Origin: JBLNDJ01 sp050261515
GTDB taxonomy: Bacteria; Acidobacteriota; Terriglobia; Bryobacterales; Bryobacteraceae
Length of the DNA stretch: 64,000 nt
Direction of reading: 5' to 3'
Assembly (NCBI GenBank): GCA_050261515.1
Contig: JBLNDJ010000038.1
Location: 62,001 to 126,000 of the forward strand
Positions 49,155 through 57,680 of this stretch are shown one piece after another. The translations under genes were made by a program, and so were the position numbers. The notes beneath the pieces were generated by a model that saw only the letters and a program-made list of their open reading frames with translations, did no database searches and was not told where the DNA came from. Within the stretch, counting starts at the first letter, position 1. The number at the start of each line of letters is the position of its first letter.

Positions 49155-50402
49155 TCAGCGGGTTTCCCCGCGAATCAGGTCTTCGAATGTTTCGCGAGCA
49201 CGGATGACGCGCCAACTCGCGCCCTCTACGAGCACCTCGGGCGGACGCACGCGCGAGTTGTAGTTCGATGCCGCGACGAATCCGTAGGCGCCGGCGGTCG
49301 CAACGGCGAGCAGGTCGCCCGGAAGCACGTCGGCAATCTCGCGATCGCGCGCCAGGAAGTCGCCGCTCTCGCAGATGGGGCCCACCACATCTGCCAGCAC
49401 CCTCGGCCGCGCCGTGTTGCGAACGGGCACAATCTCGTGGTGCGACTGGTAGAGCGACGGCCGGATCAGATCGTTCATCGCCGCATCGACCACGATGAAC
49501 TGTTTCGACGCGGCGCACTTGCGGTAGAGCACGCGCGTGAGGAGCGCCCCGGCCTCGCCGACGATCGACCGGCCCGGCTCGATCAGCAGGAACAAGCCGC
49601 GCCCTTCCACCTTGCGGCGAAGCTCCGCGGCGAACGACCGTATGCTGGGCGCCTGCTCGCCCGGCCGGTAGGGGACACCGAGCCCTCCGCCGAGATCGAG
49701 CGAGGCGATCGGAATGTCGCGAGCGCGAAGCCGGTCCACAAGCGCGAGCATGCAGTCCACGGCCTCGATCATCGGGCTGGTGTCGAGCAGCTGCGAGCCG
49801 ATATGGCAGCTCACGCCGTCCATCAGCAGGTTGGGCATCTGCGCGCCGCGCGCGTAGATCTCCTCGGCCTCCTCCATCGCGATGCCGAACTTCTGCTCGC
49901 GCAGCCCGGTCGAAATATAAGGATGCGTCCCGGCGTCGATATCTGGGTTGACGCGCACGGAAACGCGCGGGCGCGCGCCGCGCCGGGCCGCCAGGGCGTC
50001 GATAAGAGCCAGCTCCGCGTCCGATTCGCAGTTGAACGCGTGGATGCCCGCCTCAAGCGCGTACTCGACTTCATCGGCGGTCTTGCCGACGCCCGAAAAC
50101 ACGACTCCGCCCGGGTCCCCGCCGGCCTGGATCACGCGGTACAGCTCGCCGGCCGAAACGATATCGAAGCCCGAGCCGGCCGAGGCGAGCAGCGCCAGCA
50201 CGCCGAGTGTCGAATTGGCCTTCACGGCGTAGCAGACGCGGTGCGGCAGGCCGTCGAGCGCCTCATCGTACGCCTTATAGGTTTCGAGAATGCCGCGGCT
50301 CGAATACACGTAGCAGGGCGTGCCGGCTTTGGCGGCGATTTCCGCCAGCGGGACTTCCTCGCAATAGAGGTCGTTTCGATCGTAATGGAAGCTTTCGGGC
50401 AT
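49155..50402 (-). CDS. lysA: Diaminopimelate decarboxylase
   Basis: The 415-residue PLP enzyme performs the last step of lysine biosynthesis. The PLP lysine is K61 (CYAVKANS). SCHIGSQL (about residue 200), LDLGGGLGVPY, EPGRSIVGEAG and the catalytic-cysteine motif GPICESGDFLA are present. Start MPESFHYDRNDLYCEEVPLA is a typical N-terminus; frames running further upstream have no ribosome site and overlap the phosphatase gene. It lies 20 bases after the GAF-PP2C gene. Confidence 0.95.
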   Translation of the reverse strand: MPESFHYDRNDLYCEEVPLAEIAAKAGTPCYVYSSRGILETYKAYDEALDGLPHRVCYAVKANSTLGVLALLASAGSGFDIVSAGELYRVIQAGGDPGGVVFSGVGKTADEVEYALEAGIHAFNCESDAELALIDALAARRGARPRVSVRVNPDIDAGTHPYISTGLREQKFGIAMEEAEEIYARGAQMPNLLMDGVSCHIGSQLLDTSPMIEAVDCMLALVDRLRARDIPIASLDLGGGLGVPYRPGEQAPSIRSFAAELRRKVEGRGLFLLIEPGRSIVGEAGALLTRVLYRKCAASKQFIVVDAAMNDLIRPSLYQSHHEIVPVRNTARPRVLADVVGPICESGDFLARDREIADVLPGDLLAVATAGAYGFVAASNYNSRVRPPEVLVEGASWRVIRARETFEDLIRGETR

Positions 50403-50422
50403 ATTCGGGATGAAAACAGGGC

Positions 50423-52171
50423 CTATTTGACTCGCAATACCACGACGGTTTGATCGTCGAACGACGCCACCCCCGGCGCGAAAGCGTCGAGATCGGCGTA
50501 AATCGCGTCGATGACCGACTGCGGCGACCCATGACAGGACTGCTTGAGCAGGTTCACGAGCCGGCGCCGGCCGTAATCTTCGCCGGAGGGGCTGAGCTGG
50601 TCGGTGATGCCGTCGGAGTAAAGCACGACCATGTCGCCGGGCTGCGCCTGGAAAACGACTTTGTCGTATTGCCGGTCGGGCAGCAGGCCGAGCGGCACGC
50701 CCTCGACCCGCACCTCGGTGGCTCCGCCTTCGCGGCACACGATGGGCGGCAGCGCTCCGGAGTTCGCCATCGTGAGCTGCCGCGTTTCGGCATGCCAGAG
50801 CAGCACGAGCAGCGCGAGGAACCGCGCCTCCACCTGGCGCTGCATGAGCGCCTGGTTGAGCATGCGCAGCAGCAGCGCGGGGTCGCGCCGGGTCGGGACA
50901 AGCGTCCGCAGCAGGCCGCTCGCGAGCGAGCCGTAGAGCGCCGCAGCCACCCCTTTGCCGCTCACGTCGCCGATGGTGATGAGCGCGTCGTCGTCGTTGT
51001 ATTCGAAGAAGTGGTATAGGTCGCCGCCGACGATCCGCGCCGGGCGGTAGCCGAAGGCCACCTCGAGCCCCCGGAGTTCCGGCGCTTCGGTGGGCAGCAG
51101 CGCGCGCTGCAATTCGCGGGCGGCTTCGAGATCCTGCTCGATGCGCCGCTCGCGCACCGCCAGTTCCTGGTACAGGCGCGCGTTTTCGACCGAGCTTGCG
51201 ATCTGCGGCGCGAGCAGCGTGAGCATGCGCACGTGCTCGTCGGTGAAGTAGGCGAACTGATCGCTCTCGAGGTCCATTACGCCCACCAGTTTGTCGTGGA
51301 CGATGAGCGGCACCGCGACTTCGGAGCGCACGTCGGCGTGCGAGGGAATGTAGCGCGGGTCCTCGAGCGTGTTGTGCGACCGCACGGCCGCGCGCGTCTC
51401 CGCGGCGTGGCCCGTGATGCCTTTGCCGACCGGAATATTGTCCAGGTCCACACGCCGGTCGTGCCGCACGCTGAAGGAGTGGCGCAGGAACGCTTCCTGT
51501 CGGTCGAGCAGCAGGATGCTGAAGGCATCGTAGTTGATGATCGTCTTGACCGAGCCCGCGATGCGCTTGAGCAGGCTGTTGAGGTCGAGGATCGAGGAGA
51601 ATTCCTGCGACAGGTGCGTGAGCAGCCGCAGCGTGCGGTTCTGGCGCTCGACGCGGCGGAACAGCCGCGCGTTATCGATGGTCACCGCCACGCGCGCCGC
51701 GATGATGCGCAGCAAAGAGCGCTCGTATTCGCTGTAGGCGTCCACGCGCGTCGATTGCACGTCGATGACTCCGACCAGCTTGCCGCGCGCGAGCATGGGG
51801 ACGGCGAGTTCGGCGCGCACAGCGTCGAGCGCGTTCAGGTACCGAGGGTCTTTGCGGACGTCGCCCACCAGCACGGGTTGGCGCGTGGCCGCCGCCGTGC
51901 CCGTGAGTCCCTCACCGGGCCGCAGCAGCAAATTCCGGACGACTTCCTCGCGGTGGCCGATCGAGTAGCGGATCTTGAGGTGCTTCTGCTTCTCGTTGTA
52001 AAGCAGGATCGCGAAGACGTCGTAGGGGACCACCTTGCGGACGATCTCGGCGACGTTGGCGAGCAGGCTGTCGAGGTCCGTGACGGACTCCGAGATCGCG
52101 GCCGACACCTCGAGCAGAAAATCGAGCAGTTCGGCGCGTTGGCGGAACCGGACGGAGGTGGTGCCGGCCAT
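50423..52171 (-). CDS. GAF-GAF-PP2C (SpoIIE/RsbU-type) phosphatase
   Basis: The 582-residue cytosolic protein has two GAF domains (about 12-170 and 185-340), a coiled linker (VRERRIEQDLEAARELQRAL) and a SpoIIE-type PP2C domain (about 365-582). The PP2C domain carries metal residues in RIVGGDLYHFFE, ITIGDVSGKGVAAAL, VVLYSDGITDQ and DDQTVVVLRV. Such phosphatases dephosphorylate anti-sigma-factor antagonists in response to a small molecule or redox state sensed by GAF. No anti-sigma partner gene is adjacent. Its start overlaps the stop of deoC by one base. Confidence 0.92.
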   Translation of the reverse strand: MAGTTSVRFRQRAELLDFLLEVSAAISESVTDLDSLLANVAEIVRKVVPYDVFAILLYNEKQKHLKIRYSIGHREEVVRNLLLRPGEGLTGTAAATRQPVLVGDVRKDPRYLNALDAVRAELAVPMLARGKLVGVIDVQSTRVDAYSEYERSLLRIIAARVAVTIDNARLFRRVERQNRTLRLLTHLSQEFSSILDLNSLLKRIAGSVKTIINYDAFSILLLDRQEAFLRHSFSVRHDRRVDLDNIPVGKGITGHAAETRAAVRSHNTLEDPRYIPSHADVRSEVAVPLIVHDKLVGVMDLESDQFAYFTDEHVRMLTLLAPQIASSVENARLYQELAVRERRIEQDLEAARELQRALLPTEAPELRGLEVAFGYRPARIVGGDLYHFFEYNDDDALITIGDVSGKGVAAALYGSLASGLLRTLVPTRRDPALLLRMLNQALMQRQVEARFLALLVLLWHAETRQLTMANSGALPPIVCREGGATEVRVEGVPLGLLPDRQYDKVVFQAQPGDMVVLYSDGITDQLSPSGEDYGRRRLVNLLKQSCHGSPQSVIDAIYADLDAFAPGVASFDDQTVVVLRVK

Positions 52172-52833
52172 CAGAGTTTCGCGGCCTCCAGAATAGCCGG
52201 GCCCGCGCTGGTGCCGATGCGGTTCGCTCCCGCCCGCACCATCGCCATCAGGTCTTCGAGCGTGCGTATGCCTCCGGCGGCCTTCACGCCCATTTCCGGG
52301 CCTACGGCGGCGCGCATGAGCGCAACGTCGTGCGCGGTGGCGCCGCCCGGGCCGAAGCCCGTGGACGTCTTTACAAAATCCGCGCCGGCTTGTTTGGCGA
52401 GCATGCAGGCGATCGCTTTCTCGTGGTCGTCAAGCAGCGCGGCTTCGATGATCGCCTTGAGCAGCGCGCCGCCCGCGTGCGCGATGCGGGCGAGCGCGGC
52501 GATCTCCGACCGGACCGCGTCGCAGTCGCCCGAACGCAGCGCGCCGATGTTGATGACCATATCGACCTCCCGAGCGCCGCAGCGAAGGGCGGCCTCGGTT
52601 TCGACCATTTTGACCTCGGTCGCGGACGCGCCGAGCGGGAAGCCGGCGACGGTCGCGACCTTCACGCTGGAGCCTTGGACTTCGAAGGCCGCCAGCGGGA
52701 CCCAACACGGGTTGACGCACACCGCGGCGAAGCCGTACTCGACCGCCTCGCGGCAGGTTTTGACGACCTGTTCGCGCGTCGATTCCGGTCTCAGAAGTGT
52801 GTGATCGATCAGCGCTGCAAGTTTTTCAGACAC
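52171..52833 (-). CDS. deoC: Deoxyribose-phosphate aldolase
   Basis: The 220-residue class I aldolase splits 2-deoxyribose-5-phosphate into glyceraldehyde-3-phosphate and acetaldehyde. The Schiff-base lysine is K155 (DFVKTSTGF), the second lysine K184 (GVKAAGGIR) and the acid D91 (REVDMVINIG). Length and motifs are standard. It is the first gene of a minus-strand operon deoC / GAF-PP2C / lysA, an unusual grouping with no obvious common pathway. Confidence 0.95.
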   Translation of the reverse strand: MSEKLAALIDHTLLRPESTREQVVKTCREAVEYGFAAVCVNPCWVPLAAFEVQGSSVKVATVAGFPLGASATEVKMVETEAALRCGAREVDMVINIGALRSGDCDAVRSEIAALARIAHAGGALLKAIIEAALLDDHEKAIACMLAKQAGADFVKTSTGFGPGGATAHDVALMRAAVGPEMGVKAAGGIRTLEDLMAMVRAGANRIGTSAGPAILEAAKL

Positions 52834-52981
52834 ACGCCATCCCCGCGGCTGGTGGGTCGAGAATAGATATTCATGATAACACCTGTCTAGCGGGCCCCAT
52901 GCCGGTCGCGGCGCGCCTGCGCCCTCGTTGCGGCGGGTTCCGGACTGTGAGGAAGACCGTCACGCGACCGCAATTTTTCTC

Positions 52982-53008
52982 TTGACAATCTTGTGCAGCC
53001 GATATAGT
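52982..53008 (+). promoter_or_regulatory. Promoter of the TonB-dependent receptor gene
   Basis: A consensus TTGACA (52982-52987) is followed 15 bases later by TATAGT (53003-53008), with a further AT-rich stretch to 53022. The spacing is short, but the -35 is perfect. The same -10 (TATAGT) occurs at 4810 and 15240. A leader of about 70 bases precedes the ATG at 53079. Confidence 0.6.
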
Positions 53009-53078
53009 TTTATTACTGAATTAATTGTGGGGTCAGCAGCCTAACAGCGCACTTAACTCTATGAGGAGGTGTGTACTT

Positions 53079-56000
53079 ATGTTGTCGTTCCGGTTCACGC
53101 ATCTACTGTCTCTCGGAGCCGCTTTAGTCCTGACGGCGGCCTCCCTCCAGGCTCAGGCCATTCAGAGCAGCATCCTTGGAAACGTTCGCGATTCCTCGGG
53201 CGCCGGGGTCCCGGCCGCCACCGTCACCGTGGTCAACGAGGGGACGGGCGAGAAACGCACACAAACCACCGACAGCGCCGGCGACTACCGCTTCTCGGGA
53301 CTGCTCGGCGGCACCTACACCGTATCGATCACGGCCAACGGCTTCAAGACCTACACCGAGAAGAGCATCCACCTCGATATGAGCCAGATCAAGCGCGTGG
53401 ACGCCGATCTCGAAGTGGGCGATCTCACCTCCACGGTCACCGTCGAGGGCGGCAGCGTCTCGCAGGTGGCGACCGAGACCGCCACGCTCTCCAACATTAA
53501 AACCTCCCGCGACTTCGCCGAGATGCCCATGAGCATCTACGGCCGCAGTTGGATCAACGTGCTCCAGGTGACGGCCGGCGTCCAGTCCGTGTCGGGCGTA
53601 GAGGTCAACGGCGCGCGCGATACCGCCAACAACTTCACCGCCGACGGAATCTCGGTCAACGACGTCATCAGCAGCCGCCAGACCGCCAACGGCTTCTCGG
53701 GCGATATCGAATCGTTCGAGGAAATGAAGATCATGACGGCGAACAACTCGCCCGAGTACGCGCAGGTGGCGCAGTTCGCGGCTGTCAGCAAGTCCGGCAC
53801 CAACCAGGTGCACGGCGGTGTGTTCTGGGGGAACTATAACAACTACCTCTCGGCCCGGAACTGGCAGGACAGCGCCGGCCCCTCCTTCGAGAACCACAAC
53901 ATGTTCAGCCTGAACAACGGCGGGCCGGTCTATATTCCGAAGCTCTACGACGGCCGCAACAAGACGTTCTACTTCTTCAGCTACGGCGGGGCGCGCTACC
54001 GCACCGGCGCACGCACCTGGACCTCGGTCCCCACCGAAGCTTTCCGCAACGGAGATTTCTCCTCCCTACTCGGAACCGTGCAACTCGTCGATCCGTTGAA
54101 CGGCCAGCCGTTCCCGGAAAACAAGCTGCCCGCCTCGCGGATCAGTTCCGTCTCGCGTTCGGTGCAGGATATCATCTACCCGTCGCCGAATCTTCCGGGC
54201 GAAGGCGACCTGGGGCTAATCAACAACTACTACGCGGATCCCGGCGGGAAGTTCGACGCCGATAACGTTTCGACCCGAATCGACCAGAGGATCTCGGATA
54301 GCAATTCTCTGTTCGTCCGCGTGGGCCTCACGATCAACAACAAGGACTACTGGCCCGGCGCGCTCAAAGACGGGTACGGCGACGGGAACTGGTGGGGCAA
54401 TCATCCGGGCCGTTCGGTCGTGATCTCCGATACACACACCTTCAGTCCTACCGTGGTCAACGAGGTCAAGCTCGGCTTCAGCCGCGACTACGGATACTGG
54501 TTCGACATCCACCATGGCGAAGACGTCCTCAGCCAGATCGGTTTGCAGGGCATCCTGAACCCGGGCAACGACCCGGCCATCTCCGGTATGCCCGCCTTCC
54601 GCATCTATGGCGCCAACGGATTTGCCGGCACCGACACATGGGCGAACGGCAACTCGCAGGCTGCGAACACCTACCAGATCATCGACAACCTCTCCTGGTT
54701 CCGCGGCCGCCACAATTTCAAGGCCGGCGCGGACATACGCCGCTACCAGATCAACGACCAGTCGAAACCCATCGACATGCGCGGCGCCTTCACCTTCGAC
54801 GACCAGTTGAGCGGCTTCGCTTACGCGAATTTCCTGCTCGGGTATCCGACCGACGCCGACCGCGCCCTCGCGCGCCCGAACGCCTATCCGCGCAGCACGC
54901 AGTACGGCTTCTACGCGCAGGACGAATTCAAAGTGAACCGGCGCGTCACCCTGACCTACGGCCTGCGCTACGAATACCAGACGCCGTGGGTGGAGCGCTT
55001 CGACCGCATGTTCAGCTTCGACATCAACCGCGCGAGCCTGGTAACGGCGGGCACAAGCATTCCATCCGACCTGGTTCCGGCCGTGGCCGCCAACCTCCCC
55101 ATCATCACGGCGCAGGAGGCCGGCTTCCCGACGCGCAGCCTCATGAAGACGGACCCGACGAACCTCAGCCCGCGCCTGGGCCTCGCCTTCCGGCCGTTCG
55201 GCAACGACCAGGCCGTAGTGCGGGCCGGCTACGGCCTGTTCACGCAGATGTGGCCCGGCCTGCTGGCGCTCAACGCCACCGGCGGCCCGTGGCAATCCAC
55301 CGAGTACTTCTTCATCGAAAACAACGTCCCGAGTATCCAGTTCCCGAACCCGTTCCTGGCAAACTCGGAATTCGCCGGCCTCGAGGGCGTCTCGGCGTCG
55401 AACCCCAACTTCCCGCGCGAGCGCACGCAGCAATGGAACGTGTCGGTGGGCAAGCAGATCTGGAACACGGCGATCGACGTCGCCTACGTGGGAACCAAGG
55501 CGAATAACATCCCCTTCAGCCAGGACCTCAACCTTCTTTACCCAAGCACGACGCCGTACGATTCCGCGCGGCGGCCGTTCCAGCGGTTCAACAACGTGGA
55601 CATCGCCCAGTCGGGCGCGTCTTCGATCTACCACGGCATGACCGTGCAGGCCGACCGGCGCATGGCCCGCGGCCTGATGTTCAACGTGAACTACACCTGG
55701 GCCAAGGCGCTCACCGACGCCAACTTGAACAGTTATACGTCCGGCGCCACGCAGAACCAGTACCAGCGCTACCTCGAGCGCGGCGACGACCCGAACATCC
55801 GCCGCCAGACGCTGCGGTTCAGCTACCTCTACGAGCTGCCCATCGGGCATAACCGGGCGCTGCTGCCCAACGTCACCGGCGTGCTCGACAAGATCGTTTC
55901 CGGATGGCAGGTGGCAGGCATCACGACGATGCTCACCGGAGCGCGGCTCGACCCCTCGTTCTCGGGCGTCGATCCGGCCAACACGAACCAATACAGCGGC

Positions 56001-56366
56001 CGGCCCGACCGCGTCGGCGACGGCAACTTCGACTCCGGCGAGATGCGCGACCGCATTGCGGCGCACCAGCCCATCTTCGACCGGTCCGCCTTCGTGCTGC
56101 CCGAGCAGGGCCGCGGCAGCTACGGCAATTCCGCGCGCACCATCCTGACGGGACCCGGCACGGTGCAGTGGAACATCGTCGCTTCGAAGAACTTCGCCCT
56201 TGTGCCCGACCGCGCCCGCCTTCAGGTGCGCTGCGAGATGTTCAACGCCTTCAACCGCGCGAACTTCTCGAACCCCGGGCGCGACATCACCAGTTCCGGA
56301 TTCGGCCTTGTGACCGGAGCAAGCGCCGCGCGGCGCATCCAGTTCAGCGCGCGGATCGACTACTAG
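53079..56366 (+). CDS. TonB-dependent receptor with N-terminal carboxypeptidase-regulatory domain
   Basis: The 1095-residue outer-membrane protein has a signal peptide (1-25), a carboxypeptidase-regulatory-like beta-sandwich at about 28-110 (ILGNVRDSSGAGVPAATVTV, GDYRFSGLLGGTYTV), a plug with TTVNGARDTANNFTADGISV-like strands, and a 22-stranded barrel ending RIQFSARIDY. It is the acidobacterial Oar-like form, thought to import oligosaccharides. The ATG at 53079 is chosen because AGGAGGTG (53064-53071) lies 7 bases upstream; the in-frame ATG at 53061 and the earlier start at 53025 precede this site. The hairpin at 56379-56413 follows. Confidence 0.92.
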   Translation: MLSFRFTHLLSLGAALVLTAASLQAQAIQSSILGNVRDSSGAGVPAATVTVVNEGTGEKRTQTTDSAGDYRFSGLLGGTYTVSITANGFKTYTEKSIHLDMSQIKRVDADLEVGDLTSTVTVEGGSVSQVATETATLSNIKTSRDFAEMPMSIYGRSWINVLQVTAGVQSVSGVEVNGARDTANNFTADGISVNDVISSRQTANGFSGDIESFEEMKIMTANNSPEYAQVAQFAAVSKSGTNQVHGGVFWGNYNNYLSARNWQDSAGPSFENHNMFSLNNGGPVYIPKLYDGRNKTFYFFSYGGARYRTGARTWTSVPTEAFRNGDFSSLLGTVQLVDPLNGQPFPENKLPASRISSVSRSVQDIIYPSPNLPGEGDLGLINNYYADPGGKFDADNVSTRIDQRISDSNSLFVRVGLTINNKDYWPGALKDGYGDGNWWGNHPGRSVVISDTHTFSPTVVNEVKLGFSRDYGYWFDIHHGEDVLSQIGLQGILNPGNDPAISGMPAFRIYGANGFAGTDTWANGNSQAANTYQIIDNLSWFRGRHNFKAGADIRRYQINDQSKPIDMRGAFTFDDQLSGFAYANFLLGYPTDADRALARPNAYPRSTQYGFYAQDEFKVNRRVTLTYGLRYEYQTPWVERFDRMFSFDINRASLVTAGTSIPSDLVPAVAANLPIITAQEAGFPTRSLMKTDPTNLSPRLGLAFRPFGNDQAVVRAGYGLFTQMWPGLLALNATGGPWQSTEYFFIENNVPSIQFPNPFLANSEFAGLEGVSASNPNFPRERTQQWNVSVGKQIWNTAIDVAYVGTKANNIPFSQDLNLLYPSTTPYDSARRPFQRFNNVDIAQSGASSIYHGMTVQADRRMARGLMFNVNYTWAKALTDANLNSYTSGATQNQYQRYLERGDDPNIRRQTLRFSYLYELPIGHNRALLPNVTGVLDKIVSGWQVAGITTMLTGARLDPSFSGVDPANTNQYSGRPDRVGDGNFDSGEMRDRIAAHQPIFDRSAFVLPEQGRGSYGNSARTILTGPGTVQWNIVASKNFALVPDRARLQVRCEMFNAFNRANFSNPGRDITSSGFGLVTGASAARRIQFSARIDY

Positions 56367-56378
56367 TGCAAACCGCCT

Positions 56379-56413
56379 CCTCCGGCCGCCCGTTGCCGAG
56401 GCGCGGCCGGAGG
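56379..56413 (+). terminator. Hairpin after the TonB receptor gene
   Basis: CCTCCGGCCGC (56379-56389) and GCGGCCGGAGG (56403-56413) form a perfect 11-bp stem with a 13-base loop, 13 bases after the stop. Only GCGTTTGCC follows, so a strong U tract is missing. Confidence 0.55.
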
Positions 56414-56440
56414 GGCGTTTGCCGGGGTATAGGATAAATC

Positions 56441-57676
56441 ATGCCCGCCGTAACGTTCACTACGGGTGGTGCGCTTAAAAAATCCGCGTTGCGGCAGGCC
56501 AACGAGCGACTGGTGTTGAACGTGATCCGCAAGAGCCCAGCCGTTTCGCGGGCCGACATAGTCCGCCTCACCGGCCTCGCCCCGAGTTCCGTCACGTTCA
56601 TCGTGAAGCGCCTTAAGCGCGAAAAACTGATCGTCGAAGAGAAGGTGGACAACTACTCCCAGGTGGGTCGCCAGCCGACTGCGCTGCGGCTGCGTCCGGG
56701 CGCGAAGGTCGCGGCCGGCGTGGACGTGACGCTGACCGGGGCGCGCATTCTGTTAGCCGATCTTAGCGACAACGTGCTCGCCAGCGACGAAGTCCCCTGG
56801 CATCCCGACGAACGGATATTTTTCCAGAGAGTGAACGCCGGACTCCACGCGCTGCTCGACCCACTCCCGTCAAGCCGTATTCTCGGCGCCGGCGTCTCCC
56901 TCCCTGGATTCATCGACCGCGCCACGGGCCGCGTGATCGGCGCAGAAAACTTCAACTGGTTCGACGTCGAGGCGGGCTCGCTGCTGCGGCACGGCATCGA
57001 GGCGCCGTTCTATTTCGAAAACGGCGCGAAGCTCTCAGCCCTCGCCGAGATGTGGTTTCCGAACGACTGCGGCCCGCTGAGCGACTTCATTTCGGTGAGC
57101 GCGCGCGGCGGCCTCGGCACAGGCGTCATCATCGGCGGCCAGGTGCTGCAAGGCGCCGATTCGGCCGCCTCCGAGTTCGGCCACATTCCGATCAACCCCG
57201 AGGGGCCGCGCTGCCCCTGCGGCAATACCGGCTGCTGGGAGCAGTACGCCTCGGACCTCGCGCTGTGCCGCGCCTACGCGGAGGCCGCCGGCGTGGCGGC
57301 GGATTCGGTCACGGCCGAAGCGGTCGTTCGCGGCGCGCGGGCCGGCGATGCTGTAAGCCTCGAGGTTCTGCACAAGACCGCCCGCTACGTGGGCATCGGG
57401 TTCGTGAACCTCATCATGGCGCTCAACCCGCAGGCCATCATCGTGAACGACTACCTGGCCGAAGCGTGGGACCTGATCAAGGACGTGGTCTGGGACGCGA
57501 TTCGCGGACGCATGGCCGGGTATTACCTGCGGACGGTCCGCATCTGTCCTTCGCGGCACGGCTCCGACGCATCGCTGATGGGAACCGTCGCGATGGTCTT
57601 CAGCCACTTCTTCAGCAGCTTCGATCACGGCACCGAAGCGGTGCCGGCCAACGCCGTCCTGATACGGGAACACTGA
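56441..57676 (+). CDS. ROK-family transcriptional regulator
   Basis: The 411-residue protein combines an N-terminal winged helix (about 15-80, ADIVRLTGLAPSSVTFIVKR) with a ROK sugar-binding domain (about 90-400). VSLPGFID, SARGGLGTGVIIGGQVL and the zinc motif CPCGNTGCWEQYAS are visible. NagC/XylR-type regulators sense a sugar and repress catabolic operons. It lies between the receptor gene and the esterase/GH42-like genes and is the likely local regulator, possibly responding to the oligosaccharide processed by them. Confidence 0.92.
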   Translation: MPAVTFTTGGALKKSALRQANERLVLNVIRKSPAVSRADIVRLTGLAPSSVTFIVKRLKREKLIVEEKVDNYSQVGRQPTALRLRPGAKVAAGVDVTLTGARILLADLSDNVLASDEVPWHPDERIFFQRVNAGLHALLDPLPSSRILGAGVSLPGFIDRATGRVIGAENFNWFDVEAGSLLRHGIEAPFYFENGAKLSALAEMWFPNDCGPLSDFISVSARGGLGTGVIIGGQVLQGADSAASEFGHIPINPEGPRCPCGNTGCWEQYASDLALCRAYAEAAGVAADSVTAEAVVRGARAGDAVSLEVLHKTARYVGIGFVNLIMALNPQAIIVNDYLAEAWDLIKDVVWDAIRGRMAGYYLRTVRICPSRHGSDASLMGTVAMVFSHFFSSFDHGTEAVPANAVLIREH

Positions 57677-57680
57677 AACC

